64,000 bases of DNA, from NCBI GenBank assembly GCA_013396995.1, contig VWZP01010713.1:124001-188000 (forward strand), in the 5' to 3' direction. This DNA comes from Dicaeum eximium. Taxonomy: Eukaryota; Chordata; Aves; Passeriformes; Dicaeidae. The position numbers were made by a program, and so were the translations under genes. The notes below the pieces were generated by a model that saw nothing but the letters and a program-made list of their open reading frames with translations, searched no databases and was not told where the DNA came from. Positions 30,371 to 42,074 of this stretch are shown in pieces. Positions within the stretch are counted from its first letter, which is position 1; each line of letters opens with the position of its first letter.

Positions 30371-33300
30371 GTTCGCCCTGCAGGGGTCAGCTCCTCAGGA
30401 AATTCGAACAGACTGGGCGTGCCTCGCTTCCGGTGTTTTAAAACAAAAAAACATGTTTTGTAATGTAGTGGTATAAATGTGAACCATTGTTTTACTCCGA
30501 TGCGCTTTTTCCTGCTTGTGGCCTACATTGCTTTATGCTTATCCTGAGAATTAATTTTAACGAAGTTTTTGAGGCAGCTGGCCAAGGCTGGGAGCAGAGG
30601 TCTCTCTCTTACAGCACTGCTGCACATTTCTCTGCATTTCTGTTGCTTCCACATCTGAATGTTTGTTAACGAAACTGTGGCACAACTACAAATTCTGTTG
30701 TGGCTGAGCTTCAATTTTGCAACTTATCAAACTCCAAACCTGAGGCATATAATATATTTATATATAGGAAAATAATATTAATTACCTTAATTACATTTCC
30801 TGGTGTTATAAACATTATGGGGTTTTTTTTCCTAGTGCCTTTTTTTTCTTTTTGTTTTTCTTTTATGCTGAAATGTAAGTCTTTAACTGGCCAACTTGTC
30901 TGAACTAAAACACATTCCACAAATACTGTGAAGTTTTTAATAGATCCCTGGTATGATTATCTCAGTGCATCTGGAACCTATGGTTATATCTGTTCAGAAT
31001 GCCAGATAAGCTTTGTTTGCTCAATAGAGCCAACAGTAAAAGTTTCTCATGTGAAGAGTGGCAAAGGGAATTTGCAAAGTTAATCATTTGCTTAACCTCT
31101 AGAAATTAGCTGCTTAGCTGCTGAAGTGAGAATTAAGTAGAAAAAAAGATATATCTCGACTGCTCCTGAATCAGACTCATCTTAACTTGAATCAGCTTTT
31201 CCAGTTTCCCTGACCACTGGGACTGTGTTGCTTCCAGCTTTGTCTTTTTCTTATTGTGATCTTTGACTGTATGATGGAGTTTTCCGGACAGGAGAGGTGC
31301 TATGAAACTGGGATACTGTTTTTTTATGAAGCCAGAGAGGGTTGGTTGATTGATTTGTGTTTGCTTTAAAGAAAACAGTTCTACCTGTTCAGGGTGTGTC
31401 TCCCTACAACCTGGGGTACTTGGAGATTAATGGAAGGAAATCCAAAGGGTGTGTACAAAACTTGGTTACTTGGAGAGTGCAAATGGATATCGTGCTTAGT
31501 GGGAGTAGAAGCTGTTGATAACACTTGCGACTTGACCAGAAACCAGTTTGCTAAGAAATGAGCAGTAAAGATGTAAACCTTTCTTGGTTTTTATAGCCAT
31601 TTCCCATATAGGTGTGAATTGAAGGATAAAAGCAAACAATTCCTTTATTTGGTGCTTTTGGGATTATTCAGTGCTTTGGTGTGCTAGTGACATTTTAGGC
31701 TACGTGTGCAGCAAGAAGATGGGCTCCCACAGTGCACAACAGCCTGGGAGGGAGGGGCTGGGGGGATCTGTGCTCTCCCTTTCTGTGACATGGCTCCTGC
31801 CCCTAGAACATGGACTGGGTGTTGCTGGCACATGAGCTCTGTGATCTTTGCAGGGTGGTGGCCACACGTGGTTCCCATTGGCAAGCCTGGGTTTCAGTGC
31901 TCTCCCTGTGTTAAGAGACTGTTTCCAGAGTCAGAGATAGGCTGCAGAATCAGTTGGTAGTGGTTTGTGCATATGTTTATATGCACATTAATTCATTTGT
32001 TTTCTTTGGTGCTCATTACTGAATTCAAATCTGGAACAGTTTCCTGGGGGAGTTCTGATGAATAATTTTTTTTCTTTTCTGCCATCAGCCTTCCGCCTCG
32101 CTCTTATCCAGCTTCATGTGTCTGCTGTCAAGTCAGATAATCTCCAACGAGCCTGTGGGCTGGTGAGAGAAGCATCAGCTGAAGGAGCAAAACTTGTGGC
32201 TCTACCTGTGAGTAAAGATCATGGCCTTCTTAGCCCTTATGCTTCAAACCCTTCAAAACCTCTTTGTAATGTTATTAATGCAACATACATTCCTCTTCCT
32301 CCCTGGATAGCTTAGATTGTGTATGAAGCTTCAAAATAAAACTAAAAGCTAAAAAATCCCAGGGGTTGTATCTGGCAGCACACTAAGAATTGGGGAATGA
32401 AAAGGGAAACAAAAAACAGGTTGATCTTTTTTTGTAGTGTAAGATTCTGGTAAAGTTTTTGCTGGTTTAAATCCTAGGCAGTGCCATCATTGATATATTC
32501 TGAATTCAGGTAAGTGACACTGTAGTTTGAATCTTTGCTGAAGAAGTGTAGAAAAAGGCAATTTTCAGGTGAAAGATGGTATACAGTAACTCTTTGCTGT
32601 AAACATTCCAGATACATGAGAAACGAAATAGACTTAAAACATATTTCCAGCAGGTCATTTGTAGCTGAATTATGATTGACACACATTTTTCTTGTGACTT
32701 CCATATGTGGAAACATAAATAGCCACTTTAAATGATCAATCACTTCTGACTTACTTTTTGAACTTCAGCTATAATTACTTCGCTTAATTTTCACACAGTG
32801 GGTTTGCTGGCAACAGGGTGGGCTTGCCAATGCAGCTTTGAGCTTTTCTCCTCTCTTCATGGGTGTGGCCATGCAAAAGACTGATAGTACCTTGGACCTT
32901 ATTAGCATAAAGGAACTGATAAACAAAATGCCTTGCAAAAGCAAATGGAACTCTGAGATTGAGTTAAGATTGCAAGAAGATCCTATCAGACAGCTCTCTG
33001 GGAAAGGGAAATCTCATTAAGCCTCGTGAGCCAAAGAAATGTTGTAATATGCATAAGTTTGTGTATTTGACTGTTACCAAATCTTTGTAGTACACATTGT
33101 TAGTCTCCTAAAACAGTATATAAGCTCTTGTAAGTTCCCAATAAAGACGGATTCTGACCGGACTCCGGATTCTGATCAGATTCTGGACTCTGAGAGGACT
33201 CAGATTTTGGGGTCTGTTCGGTCTCCCCGTCTCTCTACCCCCCGCCATCGTCGATACATGGGGGTACTTGTGTTACTCCTGTGCCCTGCAGCATCTGACA

Positions 33301-36300
33301 CAGGAGTGCAGAGTTCATCTCTGGGTGAACTTTGGGTCTCGGTTTTGCTCACAGAATGTTTTCTCTCCTGCTGTCATGGGGGAAGCATTGAGCAACCTTC
33401 CCAGCTCCTCTGTGCTAACATGGTTCTTGTGTTGCAGATATGACCATGCAGTGTTCTTCCTGGGCCTCCTATGTAGAGATTGCTATTATTTACTGGTTTC
33501 ATCATGTGTACAAACATTGAATTTTCCAGACTTATTTAGCTGAGATACTCACTTTGCCAACAAAGATTTATGCTTTTAGAATACAAGTTGTCAAACATGG
33601 GCAAGGCAGTTCACAGACTTTTGGGAGATACATTTTGTATTGACGTTAGGGCATGGGCATGAAATACTGTGTTCCCTTTGTTTCTTTGAGGGTTTGTTGT
33701 TTGTTTTAATAACTTTATATAAAGGAAGGTAACGCACACTGAATATATGAAGATGGAGGCAGCTGGCTTTGCTTTCATTTTTTTGAAGTTCAGCTCAGAT
33801 TTCAAAAGCCTGGGAAACTCATTTTGACCGCCTGCAGAGACTTCCCTTCCTGCTTCTTCTGTCTACAGATTGTGCTGTGGGTTAGCTGGTATCTCCCCTC
33901 TTAGTGCCTGTAGAGGGGAAAAAACCCTTTCTAGCTTGGGTTCATTTATTCCACTTCAGTAGAACCTACCTCAGTCGTTAAGAAGTTTGCTTGAGCAGAT
34001 AAAGCAGAAATGTTTCTTTATGCTAGTCACAGCTTGATTTTTTTTTCTCCCTTTTTCTTTGTGGGGGTGTATTTGTCACTTCTGATGAGCAAAGGGGAAC
34101 AGTGGAGGTGCCTGGGCTGGGAGTCCCTTTCTCACAGAAGAGAAGTTGCTGCCACAGTTTGATAGCCAACTGTGGCTTCCAGCTGTACTCCTTCAGGGTA
34201 CAAGAAAGTATTGGGTGGAGTGTCTCAGTCCTCACAAAGCTGGCAAGTGTAATGCAGAGTGAAAGTTCCTCTGTATCTTCGGCATCTCAAATACCATTAG
34301 ACCACCTATTTTAGGCATCTAAACTACTCTGTTATTCTGACTGTGTAACGATTACATGCATGGTTCTTAAGGGATGGCAAATCTTTAACTAGGGGCCTCA
34401 AGTGGAGGCACTGTTCAGTTGTGAGGAAATAGTGTTTAAAGGATTATTTTATCAAAACAATAAGTGATTTTGAGCATTGCATGCTTTTGCAAATGTCCTT
34501 CTAAAAATTAAGAAATCAAGGGCTGTGGATGAGCATGAGCATTTCACAGTTTTCAGAGGACCTATTGAGCTTGTATCTTGTCAAATGAGCTGTGTGGAAC
34601 TCAGCTCGTCATTCTGATGTGAACATCCCTTGTGCTCTTGCTAAGCCCAGAGCAGTGAATATGCTAGCCTTATAGCTTGCATGGCAGTCTTAGCTCATGT
34701 TCTGTTTGGCATGCACTCCACAAACACACCTGATGTATTTTCAACAATTGTTCAAGTCTCTTCTGGCCTTCCATTTTCTGGTTTGCTTACTGAGCTTCTA
34801 AACTAAATTCTTGTAACCAAAGGTTGTTTGAGAACATGGTTAGAGAGGAGTTTGAAAAGTTAGATACATCTCATTGTAGTGGTGTTACTTTTTAGCTTTT
34901 TTTCTTTTTTTCCGTCTCATTCTAGGAATGCTTTAATTCTCCATATGGAACCCAATACTTTAAGGAGTATGCAGAGAAGATCCCTGGGGAATCAACACAA
35001 AAGCTGTCGGAAGTTGCAAAGGAGTGCAGCATATATCTCATTGGAGGTAGTTTACTCTTAGTGACCATCTCACTGGGGGAAAAATGGGCAATGTCTATTA
35101 CTGCCATTGGATCAAAATTACATCAATAATACAGTGGGGTAATTGTCTGTTCTTGCCTTTACAAAGGATCCATTCCAGAAGAGGATGGTGGAAAGCTCTA
35201 TAATACATGTACTGCCTTTGGGCCTGATGGTGCTCTGCTGGCAAAGCATAGGAAGGTAAGATGGCAGAATATTGTTATGAAAACCTTTTTCAGCAGTGTT
35301 GCATGAATTATTTCATCTGTACTTGAAGGTGGTATAAATTAGTAGAATCTTGCATTAATAATAACTTGTGTACCATCACCCATGAAATTTCATGTAACTT
35401 TCGTTTGGGGCATGTAAACACCACTTCAAAAGGTGGTCATAAATTTGTTCTGGATAAGGATGACAAAATACTAGAAGGTGTAATTGGCTTTCCCCATATG
35501 CTGGGAAAACCATGATAAAGAGTAAAACCTGATCCAACTCGTATATCTCTGTATCCTGGCCTAAGTCTAAAACACAGTGCCACTTGAGTGGGATCAGGAT
35601 TTTCCCTCAGTTTCCTGATGGATTTACTCTTTCTGTTATAATAAATACTGTTCTTTACATACTTTATGCCATACATGTGACTAGTGCAGACCTGCAAAGT
35701 CCAAGTTAAGCTGTCACTGCTCTTTGTGGTAGATGTTTGCTTGCTGTCATCTTCCACCTCATCATTTCTTTGTGCCTTCTGGAAAACTGCCTCCCATTTG
35801 TAACTCTGGGGTCACTTTGTCTTTGTGGGACTGTTCTGTTCATTCTTATCCCCACTTTCTGTTCATGGGACTGTGTACACAGGGATCACTCCATGAGTGA
35901 ACAACAGCTTATTTCTTTCAAGGATAAGCCAAAAAGATAATGCAGCATTACTTGGAACAAATAAGGTGGTGCAGTATAAATTTATTCTGTTTGCTGATTC
36001 TACATTAGCATTGCTTACTAGATCACCTTGTTCAGTTCTGTGTTGCCTTCCACCTGTCACAGTCGGCAAGTCTTGCAGTCTGCAAGCCCAGGAGTTTCTC
36101 GTAGAATGAGTGCAGGCTTGTGCCAAGTATTAACAAATAATGAAATCAAACCAGCTCTGTTATTAGGAAGCTCCAATCAGGAACAATGCCTTCCAGTGCA
36201 AGGGAGGGATAAAGGCTGCTGCAGGCCCTCAGAGGCATCTGCATAGTTGAAGTGATGGGAACTTTATGGCTCAGTGAATGTATTTTCTTGAGAAGTTTTA

Positions 36301-39300
36301 CAGGAATGGGACTCAAATGTTAGAGACAAATCATTAGGTCAAGACATCTAGCTGTTTTGCATGTATTTGCAACTTTAGACATGTATATTTCTATATAGAA
36401 GAAAATACTTTAAATCATCTTTGGAGGATCTAATAGTCTTAAGCAATGTTTACTTTGCATCCTGACAAAAGAGGAGTCTAGATAACAGTAGAAAACACAT
36501 GCTTAAAGAGGCTCAAATACCAAGCAGAGAAATTATCAGTAATTGTTATTAATCATAGTATAATTGCAGGTTCATTTGTTTGACATTAATGTTCCTGGGA
36601 AGATACAGTTCAAAGAGTCTGAAACACTGAGTCCGGGGAATAGTTTCTCCATGTTTGACACGCGTGAGTATAAAATAAGCCCTCTCTCTAAGGAGCTCTA
36701 CTACAGTAACACTACAGTAACTCTGCAGTTCTCTTCCCCCTCCTCCTTCCCAGCAGTGGATTTATCAGATTGGGCATGTGGTAACCATGGCAAATATAGT
36801 TTAAGTTTTTGCTTCAAGTGTTTGGGTCACTTCTGAAACCGTTAAAAAGGCAGTCTGGTTGCAAAAGGACAGAGGAATAGAAAGGGTTGAGACATATGTC
36901 ACCCCACTTGCCTTAATTAAAGAATGGTCCCATTGATTTGTTAGAGAGAAGTGACAGTATTGTTGCTATAAGCAGTTACAGGTTGAAAATGGTTCTTATA
37001 AAACATGGCCTAGAAAAGAAAGTATGTAACAGCTACAGCAGTACATTGCTTCACATGAGAATGATACAATAATGGAGAAAATTAACTAAATCAGGAATCT
37101 TATTCCAGCCTTCTTGAATTAACCACCTGAGATAAAAAAGCAAAATAGCTACTCCTCCCCACCCCATATTGCTCAAAAACCAATAGTCTCTTAACTGAGC
37201 TCTCCAAAGAGTCTTGTCTGCCACAGTTACTTTCTCCCCCTTGCAATGTCCATGCTCTAAGAAAGTACATGACTGTATTTTACTCCATGAAAAGCAGGGA
37301 GTGTTTTCTTTTATTGAAAATAATTGAAAAAATTGCAGCTAAGTGAGAGAGGACCTGATACAACATGATTTTGTGGAAATGGCTGTTATTAAACAGTAGA
37401 TCAGACTGCTTCTCACACTCTTTCTGTCATCATGAAGCATGAATTCTCCCCCACCAAGAGCCAGTGCTTGTTGGACACGCATTTAAATATACCTTCTCCT
37501 GTTGCTGTGAGCCATGTAAAATAACAGTTGGCAGGATGGCTACAGGGAGTCTTGTGATTGTTTTGTGTACTTGTGCTAGTGATATGACAGCTGTCTCTTG
37601 TGTTTTGAGAACAGCATACTGCAAGGTGGGCCTGGGCATCTGCTATGATATAAGATTTGCTGAGATGGCTCAAATCTACAGCCAGAAAGGTGAGGTTGGG
37701 TCACCTAAGGGAATATGGGCAGCCCTAAGGCCAGGGCTAGGCAGGGCTGGTTCTGGGTGGTATGTGCTGGGTTATCCCTGGGATCAGGCATTCTTATCCC
37801 TGCCCAGTAACACAAAATGCATCCTGTGGGCAAGGCTCTTACTCAGATGAGTGACTTCTCTCAGGGAGTAAGGTAACCATCACTTTCCTGATCCACATGT
37901 GGTGGTGGAGTGATGGAGTTGAGGGTATCCCCACCACAGCTCTTGGCTGATGTAACCTGTTACACGTGGACAGGCTCTGTTTGGTTCCATTCTGGGCAGA
38001 GGCTTGGAAGTATGGAAAGGGTTTCAGTGTGAAGGGCCACTCTAGGGTAAACCATCTTTCCTTTAATGATGCTTGGGTTCTTATTGTCTCTTGACAAAGG
38101 TTGCCAGCTGCTGATATATCCAGGGGCTTTTAACATGACAACAGGACCAGCTCATTGGGAACTCTTACAAAGGGGACGGTAAGATCGCAGTGAAAGCTTA
38201 TCCCCTGTTCTACAGGAGTTTTGGTTAATAGAACTGAACTTTCTTGTGTTCCAAATGACACTTGTGTGTCGGAAGTGGAGCTGCAGGGCCACTCTGCCAC
38301 TGGAGCTGTACTATCCCTCAAGCCTTGCATGGGACACCAGAACGGTTTTACTGTCAATGAGAAAAGCAGGAAGTTCTCAGCCTTGACTCCTGCCTGCCCG
38401 TGTCCTTTCAACAACCCTTTCCCATGGCTTTATAAGCACCCTTCACACACAAATTCTAGAGAGAAGAGCCAGTAACCATTTGAGAAGTGCTCTAATTACA
38501 GGTAGAAATAGACTCTGAGATTCCTGAATGCAATATTATTTATTCATTTGGTCAGGTTCAATCAATTTTGCTACATACTGAATGAATCTGTTAATTACAT
38601 GATATTCTATGCACTAACACTGGAGCCAGGTAATAGAGACTTCTCTTTCCAGGCTCTTCTTTCTCTGACCTTTGTATCATTCACAGTTTGGGCTAGTCAT
38701 TTAGAGGATATGTAGCTTGTCCTTCAGAGTGGATTCTTGCTCTTCTGCTTAATTAAATAGTATTATAAAAAACAATTCTTCTCACCTTTTTCCTCCCTTC
38801 CTTCATTTTTCTGTGAACACAGGGCTGTTGATAATCAACTTTACGTAGCTACTGTATCTCCTGCTAGAGATGAAAAAGCATCCTATGTTGCCTGGGGACA
38901 CAGCACTGTAGTAAATCCATGGTGAGTTCAATAAAAGAAAAAACACCACCTTTTTTGGTTTAAAAAAAAAACTTTAGTTGTCAGTCACACTTCAGTCCTA
39001 CTTCTCCATCTACTGTTAAAAGTGCAAATTCTTGGTAAAAAGCACATGAGACTTGAGCCTACATTCTCCAGATTGTAATTTAAAACAGCCAAACTAAAAA
39101 AACAAGAAGTAAACTAGAACTAGTTTGAGTATGTATTCATTTTGGTAGTAAAGATGCTACTTAGTACTAGGATTAAGCATTAGTTGAACTGCTGACCTTG
39201 TCACCTTGTCCCTGAAGTTCTGTCCATTATATGCTGTGCATAGGGTAATCCTCTGTGTAGAAGCAAACCATCTTAAACTGCTTACACAGAACTATCTCAT

Positions 39301-40528
39301 TTCCTCAAAGAACAACAACACTGCTTTGACATATGAAAGAACAAGAAGAATGTCTTCATCTAGAGAAGAGAGATTCTGACTTGAGCAGAAGTCACACAGG
39401 TGCACAGGAGGTAAAAGTGACCAAATCTTCAGGCAGTTGTTTTTCTTTCAGATAAATATACTGATAGCTTGCTTCCAGTTGTTTGCACACTAAGCAAAAC
39501 TTTGTCTATGTCTTGAGCTTTTAATTTTATGTGATGAAAGCAGTGACAGAACACTTGGGGGAGACATGATCATGTTCAGTAGTTCATGCAGAGTAAAAGT
39601 ACACTATTAAAAGCCAGTAGGATCTTCAAAGGGGAAAGTGTTCATCTTGGCCAGTGTGGTTGTTCATTTCCCCTTGAGGTATGTTGCATGCTCACAGGCA
39701 GTGGTTCTCAGAGTGGCTTTTACCACAGTTCTTGATCTTTGAAAGATACTTATGTTAAGTATGTATATAGCACATATAAAAAGTGCCATGTATAAAGCCT
39801 GGAAGCCATTTCTATCATGCCAGAGTTATGGATTATGATGCTATTTTTAGGACAGCCCTGTCGTTACAGCTGTAGGCATCAAGGGTAGGAACTCCTTTTC
39901 ATACAAACAGCAGCAACTGCACTGATGCCTTGAAACCAGTGTGTTAATCCTGTGAACAAATGTGCTTAATTCTGCAGGGGTGAAGTCATAGCCAAAGCTG
40001 GGTCTGAGGAAACAGTTGTATACACAGATATAGGTAAGGGGAAAATTGTTTTGGTTTTTTATCTCACCTTTTTTCTTGAGTACAGGTCATGACACTAAGG
40101 AGAGAGAGTTTAAGTCTGTGGCCTTACATGTGCAACTACAGATGCAGCATTCCTCTGCCTTGTCCACCTTTGCTAGGTTAAAGCAAGGACCAACAGCACT
40201 TGGCTATTCTGCTCTATATACAATACTCCATAGCTGTACCCTTCTAGTTCACTTCCTTAGGAAGAAGGTGCCATGTTAGGAAATAGCAAAGCTGAGGCTT
40301 CCTTCAGCCCTGACTGCTCACTTGCAGTGCCCTATCACCCCATTCTCCATCAAAGCTGCTGTTTTCCCTGTCTTACCACAAAGTTAGGAGCTTTCTTTTT
40401 TGGCTGCTGTTGTCTTAACTCTTTTCTTCTCTCCTGCAGATCTAAAGAAACTTGCAGAAATACGTCAACAGATTCCTATTTTAAGCCAGAAGCGTTGTGA
40501 TCTTTATGGTGTAGAGATGAAAAAGTGA
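30137..40528 (+). CDS. NIT2: NIT2, omega-amidase (complete, 10 coding exons, 275 aa)
   Basis: Family knowledge: a nitrilase-superfamily amidase that hydrolyses alpha-ketoglutaramate to 2-oxoglutarate and alpha-ketosuccinamate to oxaloacetate, closing the glutamine and asparagine transaminase pathways in cytosol and mitochondria. Seen here: coding joins 30137-30143, 32089-32207, 34926-35046, 35167-35255, 36570-36663, 37615-37689, 38100-38178, 38823-38921, 39978-40033, 40440-40528. These total 828 nt, 275 codons plus TGA; human NIT2 is 276 aa. The catalytic triad is intact at the family positions: Glu43 (LPECFNSPYG), Lys112 (AKHRK, last codon of exon 4) and Cys153 (GLGICYDIRF). Start chosen because ATG-GCG-T splices in phase to give MASFRLALIQ, and the site has G at -3 and +4. 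Confidence 0.97.
30371..32088 (+). other. NIT2 intron 1, 3' part
   Basis: AT-rich after the CpG island, with a moderately GC-richer patch at about 31690-31920 that holds an open frame on each strand but nothing I recognise. Confidence 0.55.
32089..32207 (+). CDS. NIT2: NIT2 coding exon 2
   Basis: Encodes FRLALIQLHVSAVKSDNLQR and ACGLVREASAEGAKLVALP, the first beta strand and helix of the nitrilase fold. Acceptor gccatcag before 32089; donor GTGAGT at 32208. 119 nt, ending in phase 0. Confidence 0.96.
32864..33258 (+). mobile_element. Solo LTR of an endogenous retrovirus
   Basis: A 395-bp segment beginning TGTGG and ending TACA (TGT...ACA ends), flanked on both sides by TGGG (32860-32863 and 33259-33262), a likely 4-bp target duplication. 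Inside are TATATAAG (33117-33124), an AATAAA poly(A) signal (33140-33145) and a C-rich, CpG-containing 3' third (ctccccgtctctctaccccc). No gag, pol or env reading frames adjoin, so it is a recombined single LTR. The family is not identified. The short open frame inside it is not a gene. Confidence 0.72.
33263..34925 (+). other. NIT2 intron 2, downstream of the LTR
   Basis: No exon or further mobile element recognised. It ends in a pyrimidine-rich tract and the acceptor tctag before exon 3. Confidence 0.55.
34926..35046 (+). CDS. NIT2: NIT2 coding exon 3 (catalytic Glu43)
   Basis: Encodes ECFNSPYGTQYFKEYAEK, IPGESTQKLSEVAKECS and IYLIGG. Its first codon is the catalytic glutamate of the nitrilase triad. 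Acceptor ttctag before 34926; donor GTAGTT at 35047. 121 nt. Confidence 0.97.
35167..35255 (+). CDS. NIT2: NIT2 coding exon 4 (catalytic Lys112)
   Basis: Encodes SIPEEDGGKLYNTCTAFGPD and GALLAKHRK. The final codon is the triad lysine. Acceptor acaaag before 35167; donor GTAAGA at 35256. 89 nt. Confidence 0.97.
36570..36663 (+). CDS. NIT2: NIT2 coding exon 5
   Basis: Encodes VHLFDINVPGKIQFKESETL and SPGNSFSMFDT. Acceptor attgcag before 36570; donor GTGAGT at 36664. 94 nt, leaving the first base of a Pro codon. Confidence 0.96.
37615..37689 (+). CDS. NIT2: NIT2 coding exon 6 (catalytic Cys153)
   Basis: Encodes YCKVGLGICYDIRFAEMAQI and YSQK. GICYDIRF holds the nucleophilic cysteine. Acceptor gaacag before 37615; donor GTGAGG at 37690. 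75 nt. Confidence 0.97.
38100..38178 (+). CDS. NIT2: NIT2 coding exon 7
   Basis: Encodes CQLLIYPGAFNMTTGPAHWE and LLQRG, the family signature around YPGAFN-TTGPAHWELL. Acceptor gacaaag before 38100; donor GTAAGA at 38179. 79 nt. Confidence 0.97.
38823..38921 (+). CDS. NIT2: NIT2 coding exon 8
   Basis: Encodes AVDNQLYVATVSPARDEKAS and YVAWGHSTVVNP. Acceptor aacacag before 38823; donor GTGAGT at 38922. 99 nt, with split Arg in and split Trp out. Confidence 0.97.
38922..39977 (+). other. NIT2 intron 8, no gene seen
   Basis: About 1 kb of AT-rich sequence without recognisable features. Confidence 0.6.
39978..40033 (+). CDS. NIT2: NIT2 coding exon 9 (56 nt)
   Basis: Encodes GEVIAKAGSEETVVYTDI. 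Acceptor tctgcag before 39978; donor GTAAGG at 40034. Confidence 0.96.
40440..40528 (+). CDS. NIT2: NIT2 last coding exon with stop
   Basis: Encodes LKKLAEIRQQIPILSQKRCD and LYGVEMKK, with TGA at 40526-40528. Acceptor cctgcag before 40440. The C-terminus is one residue shorter than the human ending (EMKKP). Confidence 0.97.
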
Positions 40529-41180
40529 AGCTGGGTAAAGAGGGAAGGTTCGGCTGTCACAAGGGCTGTTGCCTTCATCTTTGGAAGGATTTCTTTAGTA
40601 CTTGCTCCACAGTTTACTACTTAATGTGCCAGTTAAGAAACCATCACATAACAAAAAACTTGGTGCAATTCTAGTATGATTTAAATATTACTTTCCTATC
40701 TCTTTTCATTCTTAAGTGATTAATAGTATTTTACAGCTAGGATAAAGATTGAGATGAAATCAGTTCAACACAGCAATGATTAGCATTGATTTTTATGCAT
40801 CATAATGTTTTATTTACTTTCTGCGGGCTGTTTTGTAGAGCACAGAAATGGAAATCTTGTTCTCTGAAACTCCTTCTCAAGTCAGCTTTGGTATTATTAA
40901 TTTTTCAGTGAATTACCAGAAAATCTAGAAGCATGATTCTTCTCATTCTGTCCTCCTTAGATGTACATGACTTAACCAAGGTCCTTGAATGCCCTACTTC
41001 TAACTTGGGAAGCTTAAAATTTAACACACTGAGCAAAACAGGCCAAATTCTGCTCTGCACTACTCAGGACACTACAAGAAGCTGCCACACAGAGCTGTTC
41101 CTGTAGAAGAATCTGTAACAGTTTTTGGTTCATGTGTTTTGTCTGGATCTGTGTATTAAATTCTCCTTATGGCAAATCCT
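40529..41180 (+). other. NIT2: NIT2 3' UTR (inferred extent)
   Basis: Non-coding sequence after the stop. An ATTAAA poly(A) hexamer lies at 41155-41160, followed by GU-rich text (gttactgtgttgtt) at about 41200. The end is inferred from that signal. Confidence 0.55.
41155..41160 (+). terminator. NIT2: ATTAAA poly(A) signal, probable NIT2 3' end
   Basis: The common variant hexamer about 630 bp after the stop, with a GU-rich stretch downstream. I saw no canonical AATAAA on the plus strand between the stop and this point. Confidence 0.5.
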
Positions 41181-42045
41181 GTTCATTGCTGAAGTGACAT
41201 GGGTTACTGTGTTGTTACAGTAATTCACATGTTGTATACCTTCGCTCTCCATACTGCTTCTTTAATAGAATGTCTGAGTGGTTTTAATTCTGCTGCCTGG
41301 AAAAGGCTGAGGGGAGTCAGGTTGGAAAACCTATTGCCCTAAGTCCTTCTGCCCACAGTCTCCCAGAAGACTGCTCAATGCTTGAATGCATTATTGCTAC
41401 CATGGGCAGCTCCCATCCACTGCAGAGAAAACATTCCTGACTGTGCTGCTTTTTTGGAGACAAACTGATTGTGAAAGATGGCTTTAAAATACTAAAAACC
41501 AGCCAAGCACATTGCACTTTTGGTTATGGGTTTTGTTTTGTTTTTTGAAGGAAGACATCTTTTAATGTAAAGGGAATTTACAAATTATGCTTTTTATTCC
41601 TTGGAATGAAAAAAAGAAGCAACTTACCAGCCTTCAGTGATAAGCTTTTGGTTTTCCAGCAGCATAAAACAGCCATAAGGCTAAGAGACTTCAAAATACA
41701 AAAATGGGAGGGAGAGAAGGTTTTGTCTTGCTCTAGCTAACCACATTTCCCCCAGAACCATCTTTCATTTTATTCATGTTCAGCAATCCTCCTCTTCCCA
41801 GAGTTTTTTGGTTTTGTGGTTTTTTTTGGTTTTGGGTTTTTTTAACATTTTGGCTTCTCTGCAATGAGCTTGGTGTGTGTTTTATAAACAAGAACAAACA
41901 GCCAAGCCCTGACACATCCTTCCCCTCAAAAGTCAGATCCCACCATTCCACTCTGTGGCATTCTGCATCAGCAGGTATTCTTGGTCTATATTTTTCACTG
42001 CATTTTGGTGTGCATACTACACTGGAACTTTTAAGAAAGAAGCCA
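41181..42045. other. Spacer between convergent NIT2 and TOMM70
   Basis: About 0.9 kb containing only short open frames on both strands and T-rich runs (about 41820-41841). No gene or repeat recognised. Confidence 0.5.
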
Positions 42046-42068
42046 CAGAGCACAAGGTGAAATGAAGG

Positions 42069-42074
42069 TTTATT
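42069..42074 (-). terminator. TOMM70: Distal AATAAA poly(A) signal of TOMM70
   Basis: Minus-strand AATAAA (plus-strand tttatt), with a GU-rich element 15-30 bp further along the transcript. The farthest good candidate before the NIT2 3' end. Confidence 0.5.

Noticed and set aside
32838..33020. 60-codon open frame in NIT2 intron 2
   Set aside because: It mostly lies inside the solo LTR and resembles no retroviral protein.
33207..33543. Overlapping open frames just after the LTR
   Set aside because: They begin in the LTR's C-rich end and run into plain intron. No gag-like or other known motif.
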